Source: Lacunisphaera sp.
GTDB taxonomy: Bacteria; Verrucomicrobiota; Verrucomicrobiia; Opitutales; Opitutaceae
Length of the DNA: 64,000 nt
Direction of reading: 5' to 3'
Assembly: GCA_029945445.1 (NCBI GenBank)
Contig: JAQSCO010000005.1
Span: forward strand, 1 to 64,000
Positions 49,981 to 59,144 of this stretch are shown here, piece by piece. A program made the translations under genes and the position numbers. Positions within the stretch are counted from its first letter, which is position 1, and each line of letters opens with the position of its first letter. The notes under the pieces were generated by a model. The model saw only the letters and a program-made list of their open reading frames with translations. It was not told the origin of the DNA and did not search any database.

Positions 49981-50871
49981 TCAATCCTTCGCCGCCCGCA
50001 CGTCGAGCGCGTCGCGCAGGCCGTCGCCGAGGAAGTTGAGGGAGAAGAGCGTCAGGGAAAAAATCGTGCCGGGGAAGATGAGCAGCCACCAATATTCCTC
50101 CATCTTCTCGGCACCGTCCTTGATCAGCGTGCCCCAGGAGCTCATGGGCGGCTGCACGCCGAGGCCGAGGAAACTCAGGAACGCCTCGAGCAGCATCACC
50201 GCCGGGATGGTGAGCGTGGTGTAGACGATGACGGGCCCGAGCAGGTTGGGCAGCAGGTGGCGGAAGATGATGCGGCGGTTGCCGAAGCCGAGCGACCGGG
50301 CAGCCTCGATGAATTCCATTTTTTTCAGGGTCATGACCTGGCCGCGCACGATGCGCGCCATGGTCAGCCACTCGACCGCGCCGATGGCGACGAAGAGCAG
50401 CACGATGTTCCGGCCAAAGAAAACCATCAGCAGGATGACGAAGATCGTGAACGGCAGCGCATAGATGATGTCGACGAGGCGCATCATGACCGCGTCAGTC
50501 CGGCCGCCGAGATATCCGGCCACCGCGCCGTAGACGACGCCGATGGTCAGCGCGACGAACGTGGCGCAAAGCCCGACGCCGAGCGAGATGCGGCCCCCGT
50601 AAAGCAGGCGCACCAGCAGGTCGCGCCCGAGCTGGTCGGTGCCGAGCCAGTGCGCGGTGCCCGGGGGCGCGAAGCTGTTGGAAAGGTTCTGTTCCTCGTA
50701 GCTGTAGGCGCTGAGCAGCGGCCCGAAGGTGCAAGCGAGGGCGAGCACCACGAGCACGCCGCCGCCGATGACCGCGAGGCGGTTCTTTTGCAGGCGGTGC
50801 CACGCATCCGCCCAGGGGGAATGGCCGGGTTCGATAGCGGGAGCAACAGGCTGAATGCTGGGAGAATTCAT
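49981..50871 (-). CDS. oppC: Peptide ABC transporter permease, OppC type
   Basis: A 296-residue permease with an N-terminal OppC domain (LQKNRLAVIGGGVLVVL), PPGTAHWLGTDQLGRD and about six membrane segments. The EAA loop, contact site for the ATPase, is visible in EAARSLGFGNRRIIFRHLLPN-type sequence. It pairs with OppB encoded just upstream. No OppD or OppF is adjacent. Confidence 0.92.
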   Translation of the reverse strand: MNSPSIQPVAPAIEPGHSPWADAWHRLQKNRLAVIGGGVLVVLALACTFGPLLSAYSYEEQNLSNSFAPPGTAHWLGTDQLGRDLLVRLLYGGRISLGVGLCATFVALTIGVVYGAVAGYLGGRTDAVMMRLVDIIYALPFTIFVILLMVFFGRNIVLLFVAIGAVEWLTMARIVRGQVMTLKKMEFIEAARSLGFGNRRIIFRHLLPNLLGPVIVYTTLTIPAVMLLEAFLSFLGLGVQPPMSSWGTLIKDGAEKMEEYWWLLIFPGTIFSLTLFSLNFLGDGLRDALDVRAAKD

Positions 50872-50878
50872 TTTTTTG

Positions 50879-50947
50879 CCCGCGAATTACGCGAATAGAC
50901 GCGAATGGATGGCCCGGAAATTAGCGTACATTAGCGTGATTCGCGGG
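50879..50947. repeat. Inverted repeat of the CGCGAAT family
   Basis: Arms 50879-50896 and 50930-50947 pair at 16 of 18 positions, with another GCGAAT phrase between them. It fills the gap between oppB and oppC and is related to the repeat at 2771-2865. Confidence 0.75.
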
Positions 50948-50951
50948 AGGC

Positions 50952-51869
50952 TCATTCGAACTTCAGCCGGGGGTTGAGCCACACTTGCATGACGTCGACC
51001 ACCAGGTTCATGAAGACGAGCAGCCCCGCGTAGAGGATGACCGTGCCGAGCACCAGGGTGTAGTCGCGGTTGAAGGCGCTGTTCACGAACTCCCGGCCGA
51101 GGCCCGGAATCTGGAAGATCGTCTCGATGACGAACGAGCCGGTGAGGATGCCCGCGATGGCCGGCCCGAGGAAGGACACCACCGGCAACAGCCCCCCGCG
51201 CAACGCGTGCCGGAAAATGATGCGTGTTTCCGAGGCGCCCTTCGCGCGCGCCGTGCGGATGAAGTCTTGGTTGAGCACCTCGAGCATGCCGCCGCGGGTC
51301 AGGCGCATGATGTAGGCGGCGTAGACAAAGCCCAGCGTGAGGCCGGGCAGGATGCGGTCGGTCGGGCCATACCAACCGGAGACATTGAGCCATTGCAGGT
51401 AGATGCCGAAGAACAGCGCGAGCAGCGGGCCGAGCACGAACGTGGGCACGCAGATGCCGATCATGCCCACGGCGCTGCAAACGTAGTCGAGCCAGGTGTT
51501 GTGCCGCGCCGCCGCGAACACGCCCAGCGGCAGCCCGAGGCCGAGCGCGATGAGCATCGCCCAGCCGCCAAGCTCGAGCGACACGGGCAGCTTTTGCGCG
51601 ATGATCTCGTTGACGGTGCGGTTGCTGTATTTGAACGACGGCCCGAGGTCGCCGCGCGCAATCTGGCCGAGATAGGTGAAGTATTGCCGCCAGAGCGGCT
51701 GGTCGAGGCCGTAGTGGGCCTCGAGGTTCTTCATGATCTCGGGCGGGATGGCCTTCTCCGCGGTGAACGGCCCGCCCGGCACGAAGCGCACCATGAAGAA
51801 CGTCGCCGTGATGATCACGAGGAGGACCGGGATGATCTGCAGCAGGCGGCGGGCGACGAAGCGGAACAT
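50952..51869 (-). CDS. oppB: Peptide ABC transporter permease, OppB type
   Basis: A 305-residue permease with the family start MFRFVARRLLQIIPVLLVI, six membrane segments, the periplasmic region PIWRQYFTYLGQIARGDLG-like and the EAA loop TARAKGASETRIIFRHALR. With OppC it forms the channel of the oligopeptide importer. Three OppA-type genes and an M28 peptidase gene lie upstream on the same strand. Confidence 0.92.
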   Translation of the reverse strand: MFRFVARRLLQIIPVLLVIITATFFMVRFVPGGPFTAEKAIPPEIMKNLEAHYGLDQPLWRQYFTYLGQIARGDLGPSFKYSNRTVNEIIAQKLPVSLELGGWAMLIALGLGLPLGVFAAARHNTWLDYVCSAVGMIGICVPTFVLGPLLALFFGIYLQWLNVSGWYGPTDRILPGLTLGFVYAAYIMRLTRGGMLEVLNQDFIRTARAKGASETRIIFRHALRGGLLPVVSFLGPAIAGILTGSFVIETIFQIPGLGREFVNSAFNRDYTLVLGTVILYAGLLVFMNLVVDVMQVWLNPRLKFE

Positions 51870-51930
51870 GGGAGCGGCCGGAGAATCCAGAATTCAGAAT
51901 CCAGAAGCCAGAAGGAAAATCCCGGGCGAC

Positions 51931-53562
51931 CTAGTGCGACTCCAGCCACATGCCCTGATAGGGATGGTAGTTCAGGAGATTCGGGTAGTAGCCGTGCAGC
52001 GCCGGGCTGACGAGGTGCGGCGAGCCGTCGTGGAACAGCGGCAGGATCGGCAGCTCGCGCAGCAGGATCGCCTCGGTCTGACGGTAGATGGCGTGGCGTT
52101 TCGCGCGGTCGGGCTCGTTGAGCGACTCGCGGACGAGACGGTCATATTCGGGGTTGGCGAAGCCCGTGTTGTTCTGGCCGCCGTTGGCGACATAGACGCT
52201 GAGGAACGCATGGGCGTCGAGGTAGTCGCCGACCCAGCCGGCGCGCGCGAGGTCATAGGCCATGTGGACGCGCTCTTCCTGGAAGACGCGGCCCTCCTTG
52301 TTCGCGAGGTTGAGCCGCACGCCGAGGTTCTGCCGCCACATTTGCTGCATGACCTCGGCGATCTCCTGGTGCCGGTTGTTGGTGGCAAAAGTGATGTCGA
52401 TCGCTGGAAAACCCTTGCCGTCGGGATAGCCCGACGCGGCGAGCAGGCGCCTTGCCTCGACGGGATCGAAGCGCAACTGTCCCGGGCCGTCGTAAGTATA
52501 GCCGTCGACGTCGGGCGGCACATAGGCCGTAGCGGGCCGCAGACCGCGGAACGGCTGGCTGGCGACCAGCTGGGCGCGGTCAAGCGCGAGCGAGAATGCC
52601 TGGCGCACGCGCCCGTCGTTGAACGGCGGCCGCGTCGTGTTGAAACCGTAGAAATAGGTCATGAAGAACGGCACGGCCTTGAGCACCGCCGGCTCGTGGT
52701 CGTGGTAGCCCTTCAGCTTGTTGCCCGGCACATACTCGGTGAGGTGCAGCTGGCCGGAGCGGAACGCGCGCTCCTCGGTGTCAATGTTCTCGATGACGTG
52801 GAAATCAATCTCCCGCAGCCGCACGCGGGCGGCGTCCCAGTAGCGCGGGTTCTTCTTCACGACCATGCCCTCGCCGGCGCGCCACTCCGCGAGCAGGAAC
52901 GGCCCGTTGGTCACGATGAGGCCGGGCTTGGTCCAGCCGGTGTAGGGGTGGCTCCACGGGCCGGTCTTCTCGACCGTGGCCCGGTGCACGGGATACCACG
53001 CGAACCCGCCGAGCAGGAACGGCAGGTAGGGCGCGGGCTGGTGCAGCTCGATGCGCAGGGTGCGGTCGTCGACCGCGCGGATACCGACCTGCGAGAAATC
53101 CGTCAACTTGCCCCCGAGAAAATCCTCCGCGCCGCGCACAACGAAAAAGTAGAACGGGTAGGGCGAGCCCAGCGACGCCGTGAGCGTGCGCTGCGCGCTG
53201 AAGACGAAATCCTGCGCCGTGACCGGGTCGCCATTGGACCAGCGGGCGTTGGCGCGGAGCTGGAAGGTGTAGATGAGCCCGTCGTCCGAAATCTCCCAGC
53301 GCTCGGCGACGCCGGGCACGGGGGCGAGGGTCTGCGGGTCGTAGCCGGTCAGCCCCTCGTAGAGCGCCATCAGCACCTGGAAGTGCGAATTGGTCTGCAT
53401 CATCGCCGGGTCGAGATCCTGCGGCTCGGCGCCGATGTTCTGGTGCAGGGTCTGCGTGCGGTTGCCCGCCTCGACCGGCGTCTCATGCCTGGTGCACGCG
53501 GCGAAGAGCAGGAAACAGATGACAGAGGACAGCAGACAGAAACGGTGGCACAGCCGAAGCAC
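51931..53562 (-). CDS. Peptide ABC transporter substrate-binding lipoprotein (OppA family)
   Basis: A 543-residue SBP family 5 protein from a GTG start at 53562. The signal peptide core CLLSSVICFLLFAAC ends in a lipobox and is encoded largely by a dispersed repeat (53509-53540). Family motifs include GAEPQDLDPAMM, TYTFQLRANARWSNGDP-like sequence, RVRQAFSLALDR and a C-terminal ELPILPLFHDGSPHLVSP. No ATG is available near the signal peptide, and the long upstream open frame runs antisense through the peptidase gene. It is the OppA gene closest to oppB. Confidence 0.88.
   Translation of the reverse strand: MLRLCHRFCLLSSVICFLLFAACTRHETPVEAGNRTQTLHQNIGAEPQDLDPAMMQTNSHFQVLMALYEGLTGYDPQTLAPVPGVAERWEISDDGLIYTFQLRANARWSNGDPVTAQDFVFSAQRTLTASLGSPYPFYFFVVRGAEDFLGGKLTDFSQVGIRAVDDRTLRIELHQPAPYLPFLLGGFAWYPVHRATVEKTGPWSHPYTGWTKPGLIVTNGPFLLAEWRAGEGMVVKKNPRYWDAARVRLREIDFHVIENIDTEERAFRSGQLHLTEYVPGNKLKGYHDHEPAVLKAVPFFMTYFYGFNTTRPPFNDGRVRQAFSLALDRAQLVASQPFRGLRPATAYVPPDVDGYTYDGPGQLRFDPVEARRLLAASGYPDGKGFPAIDITFATNNRHQEIAEVMQQMWRQNLGVRLNLANKEGRVFQEERVHMAYDLARAGWVGDYLDAHAFLSVYVANGGQNNTGFANPEYDRLVRESLNEPDRAKRHAIYRQTEAILLRELPILPLFHDGSPHLVSPALHGYYPNLLNYHPYQGMWLESH
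53509..53540. repeat. Dispersed A/G-rich repeat, copy 3 (signal-peptide coding)
   Basis: A 32-base segment that matches 7168-7199 at 28 of 32 positions. The complementary strand encodes CLLSSVICFL of the OppA signal peptide. Confidence 0.75.
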
Positions 53563-53634
53563 GCCAACACCAAAGCCGCCGGCACCATGAATGGCAAAGG
53601 GCAAGTTGGCGGCGGGACGGATGGTCCGCCTCCA

Positions 53635-53661
53635 CAAAAACCCGCGCAGGTGGCGCGGGTT
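53635..53661 (-). terminator. Rho-independent terminator of the M28 peptidase gene
   Basis: On the minus strand the nine-base stem AACCCGCGC/GCGCGGGTT (plus-strand arms 53639-53647 and 53653-53661) with a five-base loop is followed by TTTTG. It lies 30 bases after the peptidase stop. Confidence 0.8.
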
Positions 53662-53690
53662 GATTGAAGCGAAAGCACGCGACTGCCGCT

Positions 53691-55346
53691 TCACTTCTTC
53701 ATCATCGCGTCGCGGCGGGCCTTGAACTCGTTGCCGGGCTTCCACTCGGGCCAGGTGTCGCCGTTGGCGATGCGCCGGCCGACCTCGAGGAGGAACGCCG
53801 TGTCCTGCGCCGCGCCCTCGAAGGTCCAGTCGGGCTGCACCTCGTCCGTGACCTTGTGGTAACGGTTGGCGATGTAGTCCTTGACCTGCTTCTCGGCGAA
53901 GTCGTCGGGCTGGCCGATGTAGTGGGTGCCGTTCTTCGGATAGTAGGAGGGCACGCCGACCTTCGCGAACTCGAAGTGATCGCTGCGGTAGTAGGAACCG
54001 TTCTCCGGGTGCGCCTCGGGGAACATTTTGCGGCGCTGCTCCGCGGCGACGGCGCTGCCGATGTCGTCGATGGTCGAGGCGCCGAAGCCGACCGTGGCCA
54101 TGTCGCTGGTCGGGCCGAACTGGTTGGCGCCGTCCATGTTGATGTTCGCGAGGGTCTTGGTCAGCGGGTAGAGCGGCTCGCTGGCGTAGTAGTGCGAGCC
54201 GAGCAGGCCCTTCTCCTCGGCGGTGACGGAGAGGAAGAGGATGCTGCGCTTCGGACGCGCCGCGGCGGGGAGCGCCATATACGTCTTCGCGAGCTCGAGC
54301 AGCACGGCGCAGCCGGCGGCGTTGTCGGCGGCGCCGTTGAAGATCTGGTCGCCCTTTAGCGCGGGGTTGCGGCCGAGGTGGTCCCAGTGGGCGGTGTAGA
54401 TGACGAACTCGTCCTTCCGCTTCGGGTCGGCGCCGGGCAGGAGGGCGGCGACGTTCTTCGACGCGACGTTGCGCAGCACGTTGTCGATGGTGAACGACGC
54501 CTTCGCGCCAAGGGCAACGGGGTGGAACTCGCGCGTGAGGGCGGCCTTCTTCGCCACGTCGTAGTCCAGGCCGCAACCGGTGAAGAGCTTGCGCGCGGCG
54601 TCGAGCGTGAGCCAGCCTTCCATCGCGACGTGGCCCTGGTTCTTGTCCGTGGCGCTGATCTCGAAGTTCTCCCGGGCGCGGCTGCCGGTGATGACCGCGA
54701 ACGGATAGGCGGCCGGACCGGTCTCGTGGACGATGAGGCAGGCGGCGGCGCCCTTCGCGGCGGCGATCTCGTATTTGTAGGTCCAGCGGCCGTAGTAGGT
54801 CATGGCCTTGCCGCCGAAAACCTTCGGGTCGAGCTGGCCGTCCGCGCCGAGCACCGGGGGGTCGTTGATGAGCATGACGACCGTCTTGCCGCGGACGTCG
54901 ACGTCCTTGTAGTCGTCCCAGCCGAACTCCGGCGCGACAACGCCGTAGCCGACGAAGACCACGTCGCTGTCCTTCGCCGCCACGTGCGGGACGAGGCGGC
55001 TCGACGGGCCGACGAACTCGTTGATGTTTTCCATCGGGATCGTGACGCCGTCGTGCACGAAGCTGAGGGTCGGCGTCGAGGTGATGCCGACGAGCGGGAC
55101 GTTCTGGAGGTAGGTGCCGTCGGGGTTGCCGGGTGCGAGCCCGAGCTTCTTGAACTCGGCGGTGAGGTAGGCGACGGTCTTCTCCTCGCCCGGTGAGCCC
55201 GGGGCGCGACCCTCAAATTCATCGGAGGCGAGCACCTTGACGTGCGCGAGGATGTTGGCGGAGGAGATGGCCGGCACCGGGTCGGCGGCGCAGGCCAGCG
55301 TGGTCAGACCAAACGCAAGAGCGGACAAGGGCAGGACGATTTTCAT
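53691..55346 (-). CDS. M28 family metallopeptidase (exported)
   Basis: A 551-residue protein with a signal peptide (LPLSALAFGLTTLACA). The M28 zinc site is complete: His in TAHWDHLG, Asp in GAADNAAG, Glu pair in TAEEKGLLGS, Asp in INMDG and a final His in SDHFEF. A PA-type inserted domain (about residues 120-290) lies before the catalytic core. Such aminopeptidases or carboxypeptidases release amino acids or shorten peptides in the periplasm or outside. Its position among OppA and OppB genes suggests co-operation in peptide scavenging. Confidence 0.9.
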   Translation of the reverse strand: MKIVLPLSALAFGLTTLACAADPVPAISSANILAHVKVLASDEFEGRAPGSPGEEKTVAYLTAEFKKLGLAPGNPDGTYLQNVPLVGITSTPTLSFVHDGVTIPMENINEFVGPSSRLVPHVAAKDSDVVFVGYGVVAPEFGWDDYKDVDVRGKTVVMLINDPPVLGADGQLDPKVFGGKAMTYYGRWTYKYEIAAAKGAAACLIVHETGPAAYPFAVITGSRARENFEISATDKNQGHVAMEGWLTLDAARKLFTGCGLDYDVAKKAALTREFHPVALGAKASFTIDNVLRNVASKNVAALLPGADPKRKDEFVIYTAHWDHLGRNPALKGDQIFNGAADNAAGCAVLLELAKTYMALPAAARPKRSILFLSVTAEEKGLLGSHYYASEPLYPLTKTLANINMDGANQFGPTSDMATVGFGASTIDDIGSAVAAEQRRKMFPEAHPENGSYYRSDHFEFAKVGVPSYYPKNGTHYIGQPDDFAEKQVKDYIANRYHKVTDEVQPDWTFEGAAQDTAFLLEVGRRIANGDTWPEWKPGNEFKARRDAMMKK

Positions 55347-55427
55347 AGGGGAGTGGAAAAATGTGCGTCTCGTGCGGTGCGTGGCGAGCGCAGAGTTGCG
55401 GGCTGGGGCCGGCCAGGGTCGCCGGGT

Positions 55428-57050
55428 TCATTTCACCGAAAGATCCCGGTAGTAGCGCGTCCACAACCGGTCGGCCTGCCAGCCGCGGACCACGGGGGAG
55501 ACAAGGAAGGTCTGGGCGTTGAAGTAGAGCGGAATGACCGGCATCTCCGTCAGCAGGATTTTCTCGGCCGATTGGTAGGCGGCGTTGCGCGCGGCGGGAG
55601 AGGCGAGCCGGCCGGCCTCCGCGACGAGCCGGTCGAACTCCGGGCTGTGCCAGTGCGGATAGTTGTCGGGGTTGCCGGCCTTCAGCCGGTTGAACAGGTC
55701 CGACGCGCCGTCGTAGTCGGGGATCGCCGTCATGAACGCGAGGGCGTAGTCGCCCGCGGCGAGCGCGGCGAGGTGCGTCCGCGCCTCGCGCGGCGCGAGC
55801 ACGACCTCGATGCCGAGTTCGCGCCGCCACATCTGCTGGATCGCCTCCAACTGCGCGGTGCTCACCGGCCAGGTGGTGAGTTCCAACTTGGGAAAACCGC
55901 GGCCCTCCGGAAAGCCCGCCGCGGCGAGCAGCCGGCGCGCCTCGTTGGCATCCTCGGTGATCAGCGTCGCCGGCATGTAGCCGCCCAGACCGGGTGGGAT
56001 GAAGTTGAACGCGGGCGGCTGGCCGGCCTGCAGGACTTTTTCCGTCAGGACAGTCCGGTCGAGCGCGAGCGCGAGCGCGCGACGGACGCGGGCGTCGTCG
56101 AGCGGCGGGCGTGTGGTGTTGAGGGCCAGGTAGCGGGTCTCGTGCAGGGGCACGCTGCGCAGGGCCGACGGCTCGGCCGCGCGATAGCCGGCGAGCTTGG
56201 TGACCGGCACAGCCATCGTGACGTCCACCTGTCCGGCACGGAAGGCGCGCTCCTCGGTGTCGCCACTGTCGAAGGCGAGGAACTGGATCTCGTCAAGTTT
56301 CACGTCGAAGGAGTGGGCATAGCGGGGATTCCGCCGGACGGTGATGCGCTGGTTGGGTGACCACCCGGTGAGAATGAACGGGCCGTTGCCGATGAAATTG
56401 CCGGGCTTGGTCCAGGTCTGACCAAGCCGTTCAACCGATGCGGGGTGAACCGGGATCCACGGGCCGCTCGCGGCCAGCTGCAGAAAATCCGCCGTTGGAC
56501 GCTCCAAGGTGATCACGAGCGTGCGGTCGTCCGGTGCGGCCAGACCCACTTGGGTGAAATCCGCCACGCGGCCCGCGTAGAAGGCGGCCGCATTCCGGAT
56601 CGCAAAAAACAACGAGGCCTTCGGGGCGCCGAAACCGGGAGTCAGGGCGCGGCGCAGCGAATAGATGAAATCAGTCGCGATGACGGGCCCGCCGTCGGAC
56701 CACTGGGCCCCCGGTGACAAATGGAACGTCCACGTCAGGCCGTCGGCGGAAGCTTCCCAAAGGGAGGCCGCCGCCGGCAAGGGCGTGCCGCCGACCGGAC
56801 TGGGCGTGACCAAGCCCTCACTCAGCGCGCGGATGATGAAGAACTCGTCGGGCAGTGTGGCGCGCTGCGGATCGAGCGTCGCCGGCTCGTTGCGCTGGGC
56901 GATGCGGAGCACCTGCCCGGGCGCGGGTTTCGACTCTTGGCGGGAGCAGCCGGAAAATAGGGCGCAGAGGACCCATAGGGCGCAGAGGACCCGTGGGGGA
57001 AAGCGAAACCCAGCACCGGACAGGGTGGAACTACGGCTCCAGCGAGACAT
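55428..57050 (-). CDS. Peptide ABC transporter substrate-binding lipoprotein (OppA family)
   Basis: A 540-residue SBP family 5 protein. The signal peptide contains an exact six-residue duplication (VLCALW/VLCALF) and ends in the lipobox LFSGC. Conserved stretches are NEPATLDPQRA, TWTFHLSPGAQWSDGG and RVRRALALALDR. The ATG at 57050 starts within the end of the preceding OppA gene (20-base overlap), which shows translational coupling. The 81-base gap before the peptidase gene holds no terminator that I can see. Confidence 0.9.
   Translation of the reverse strand: MSRWSRSSTLSGAGFRFPPRVLCALWVLCALFSGCSRQESKPAPGQVLRIAQRNEPATLDPQRATLPDEFFIIRALSEGLVTPSPVGGTPLPAAASLWEASADGLTWTFHLSPGAQWSDGGPVIATDFIYSLRRALTPGFGAPKASLFFAIRNAAAFYAGRVADFTQVGLAAPDDRTLVITLERPTADFLQLAASGPWIPVHPASVERLGQTWTKPGNFIGNGPFILTGWSPNQRITVRRNPRYAHSFDVKLDEIQFLAFDSGDTEERAFRAGQVDVTMAVPVTKLAGYRAAEPSALRSVPLHETRYLALNTTRPPLDDARVRRALALALDRTVLTEKVLQAGQPPAFNFIPPGLGGYMPATLITEDANEARRLLAAAGFPEGRGFPKLELTTWPVSTAQLEAIQQMWRRELGIEVVLAPREARTHLAALAAGDYALAFMTAIPDYDGASDLFNRLKAGNPDNYPHWHSPEFDRLVAEAGRLASPAARNAAYQSAEKILLTEMPVIPLYFNAQTFLVSPVVRGWQADRLWTRYYRDLSVK
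56957..56992. repeat. Perfect 18-base tandem duplication in a signal peptide
   Basis: Two identical 18-base units (56957-56974 and 56975-56992, ATAGGGCGCAGAGGACCC) are adjacent and in frame; on the minus strand they encode the signal-peptide repeat VLCALW/VLCALF. Confidence 0.95.
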
Positions 57051-58647
57051 GCCGGTAGTCAATGTGGTCCATCGGACTGGGCCGCCAGTGCTTGAGCGAG
57101 GACTGCTTGAGATAGACGTGGGGATTGAAATAGATCGGCGCGATGGGCGCCGCCTCCAGCATCAGCTGCTCCGCCTGCCGCAGCAGGTCCGCGCGGGCCG
57201 GGACGTCGACGGTGGCGGCCGCCCGGTTCATCAGGTCATCGTATTCCTTGCTGCCCCAACCCGTGTGATTGTTGCCGGCGTCGCTCCGCCAGAGGTCCAG
57301 GTAGGTGGTGGGGTCGAGGTAGTCCCCGACCCAGTCGCCAAGGAGAATCTGGTAGTTGCCGGTGCGCCGGTTGGCGAAGACGACCTTGTATTCCTGATTC
57401 GCCAGGCGGACCTCGATCCCGAGATCCCGGCGCCACATTTCCTGAATAGCCTCGGCGACCAGCCGGAGGATTGCGGAGTTGTTATAGAGCAGCTCGAGGG
57501 CCGGCAGACCCTTGCCGCCGGGATAACCGGCCGCGGCGAGCAGCCGGCGTGCGGTGTCGAGGTCGTGCAGGGGCGGGGCCGGCGGCGTGTAGTCGGGCAT
57601 CTCTGGCGGCACGAGCGAGCTGGCGGGGCGCTGGCCGCCCTGCAGGACCTTGTCGGCGATGAGCTGGCGGTCGATGGCCAGCGAGAGTGCCCGGCGCACG
57701 CGGGCGTCGTCCAGCGGGGCGTGGCGGGTGTTGAAACGGAAGAAGAAGGTGTTGATGTAGTCGTCGATCCGCAGGCTGGCCGGCTGTTCGCGGCGGTAGG
57801 TGGGGATCTTGCTGATCGAAAGATTGTAGGTGACATGGAGCTGGCCGGCGCGGAAGGCGCGCTCCTCGGCGTCGATGTTGTCGATGGGATAAAAGACGAT
57901 GGCGTTCAGGTGGACGTGGTCCTTGTCCCAGTAGGTCGGGGATTTTTCGACGATCAGGTGCTCTTGCGGCGACCATTCCTTGAGCATGAACGGGCCGCTG
58001 GTCACGATGCGTCCGACGCGGGTCCACGGCGTGCCCCGGCGGTAGGCGTCGCCCACGGCCGCGATGCTGCGCACGTTCACCGGACGCCAGGGGGAGTTCA
58101 GCAGGATCTGCAGGAAATACGGCGCGGGCTGCAGCAGCGTGACGACGAACGTGTGGGCGTCAGGTGCGGCGAGCCCGACGGTCGCGAAGTCAGCGGTGCG
58201 CCCCTTGTTGAAATTCTCCGCGCCCTTGATGAGATAAAACAGGTAGGCGTAATCGGCGGCGAGCGTGGGCGTGAGCATGCGGCGCCAGGACTCGACACAG
58301 TCCTGCGCCGTGAGCGGCTCACCGTTGGACCACTTGGCGTTGGCGCGGAGGTGGAACGTGTAGACAAGGCCGTCGGGCGAGACGTCCCAGCGTTCCGCGA
58401 GCGCGGGCGCCGGCTTCAGGGTCTGCGGATCAAAGCTCACCAGTGGTTCGAACAGGGAGTGGATGACCTTGGCCTCACCGATGCCCGTGACGATGTGCGG
58501 GTCGAGGTCGGTCGGCTCGGAGCCGATGCTGCAATGGAAGACCCCGGTGCGGTTGCCCTGGGCCACGGCGGTCTCCCGGCGGGAGCAGCCGGCCAAGGCC
58601 AGACCGAGCAGGGCAACGCACAGGCAGAGACGGACGGTGAAGCGCAT
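57031..58647 (-). CDS. Peptide ABC transporter substrate-binding lipoprotein (OppA family)
   Basis: A 538-residue SBP family 5 protein with signal peptide and lipobox (LALAGC, C21). Typical motifs are GSEPTDLDPHIV, VYTFHLRANAKWSNGE, RVRRALSLAIDR and IAPIYFNPHVYLKQ. It is the first OppA gene of the cluster and follows ispF by eight bases, so it may be read from the isp promoter. Its end overlaps the next OppA gene. Confidence 0.92.
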   Translation of the reverse strand: MRFTVRLCLCVALLGLALAGCSRRETAVAQGNRTGVFHCSIGSEPTDLDPHIVTGIGEAKVIHSLFEPLVSFDPQTLKPAPALAERWDVSPDGLVYTFHLRANAKWSNGEPLTAQDCVESWRRMLTPTLAADYAYLFYLIKGAENFNKGRTADFATVGLAAPDAHTFVVTLLQPAPYFLQILLNSPWRPVNVRSIAAVGDAYRRGTPWTRVGRIVTSGPFMLKEWSPQEHLIVEKSPTYWDKDHVHLNAIVFYPIDNIDAEERAFRAGQLHVTYNLSISKIPTYRREQPASLRIDDYINTFFFRFNTRHAPLDDARVRRALSLAIDRQLIADKVLQGGQRPASSLVPPEMPDYTPPAPPLHDLDTARRLLAAAGYPGGKGLPALELLYNNSAILRLVAEAIQEMWRRDLGIEVRLANQEYKVVFANRRTGNYQILLGDWVGDYLDPTTYLDLWRSDAGNNHTGWGSKEYDDLMNRAAATVDVPARADLLRQAEQLMLEAAPIAPIYFNPHVYLKQSSLKHWRPSPMDHIDYRHVSLEP

Positions 58648-58655
58648 GAGGAGGC

Positions 58656-59135
58656 TCAGATTTTCCGGATCAGGCAGACGGCGTGCGCCGCGATGGCGAG
58701 GCCGCGGCCGATGTCGTCCGCGCCCTCGTTGGTCGTGGCCTTCAGCCCGATGGCGTCAAGGGCGAGGCCGGTGGACTGGGCGAGCACGGCCTTCATCTCG
58801 GCGAGGCGCGGGGCGAGCTTCGGTTTTTCCGCGATCAGGGTCGCGTCGATGTTCACCGGCGCCCAACCGCGTTCGCGCAGAGCGGTGACGACGCGCTGAA
58901 GCAAGGCTTGTGAGTCGGCGTTCTTCCACTGTGGATCGGTGTTCGGAAAAAAGTGGCCGATGTCCGGCAGGCCCGCGGCGCCGAGCAGGGCGTCGCAGAT
59001 GGCGTGGGTCAGCGCATCGGCGTCGGAGTGGCCGTCGAGGCCGAACGGCGCGTCGAACTTCACGCCGCCGAGCACGAGCGGCCGGCCCGCGATCGTGCGG
59101 TGGATGTCGTAACCGTGGCCGACGCGGAGATTCAT
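58656..59135 (-). CDS. ispF: 2-C-methyl-D-erythritol 2,4-cyclodiphosphate synthase
   Basis: A 159-residue protein with the full family pattern: GHGYDIHR (metal ligands D10 and H12), DGHSDADALTHAICDALLGA, GLPDIGHFFP and NEGADDIGR. IspF closes CDP-methylerythritol phosphate into the cyclic diphosphate in the MEP pathway. It follows ispD by nine bases, the usual neighbour. Confidence 0.96.
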   Translation of the reverse strand: MNLRVGHGYDIHRTIAGRPLVLGGVKFDAPFGLDGHSDADALTHAICDALLGAAGLPDIGHFFPNTDPQWKNADSQALLQRVVTALRERGWAPVNIDATLIAEKPKLAPRLAEMKAVLAQSTGLALDAIGLKATTNEGADDIGRGLAIAAHAVCLIRKI

Positions 59136-59144
59136 GGGGCGGGA

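Noticed and set aside
48026..50224. A 732-codon open frame on the plus strand
   Set aside because: It is antisense to the MsbA-like exporter and oppC, both with intact family motifs.
53563..54576. Upstream extension of the OppA gene into the peptidase locus
   Set aside because: The extension has no protein-like features and runs through the other frame of the M28 peptidase gene and its terminator; the GTG at 53562 gives a complete lipoprotein signal.
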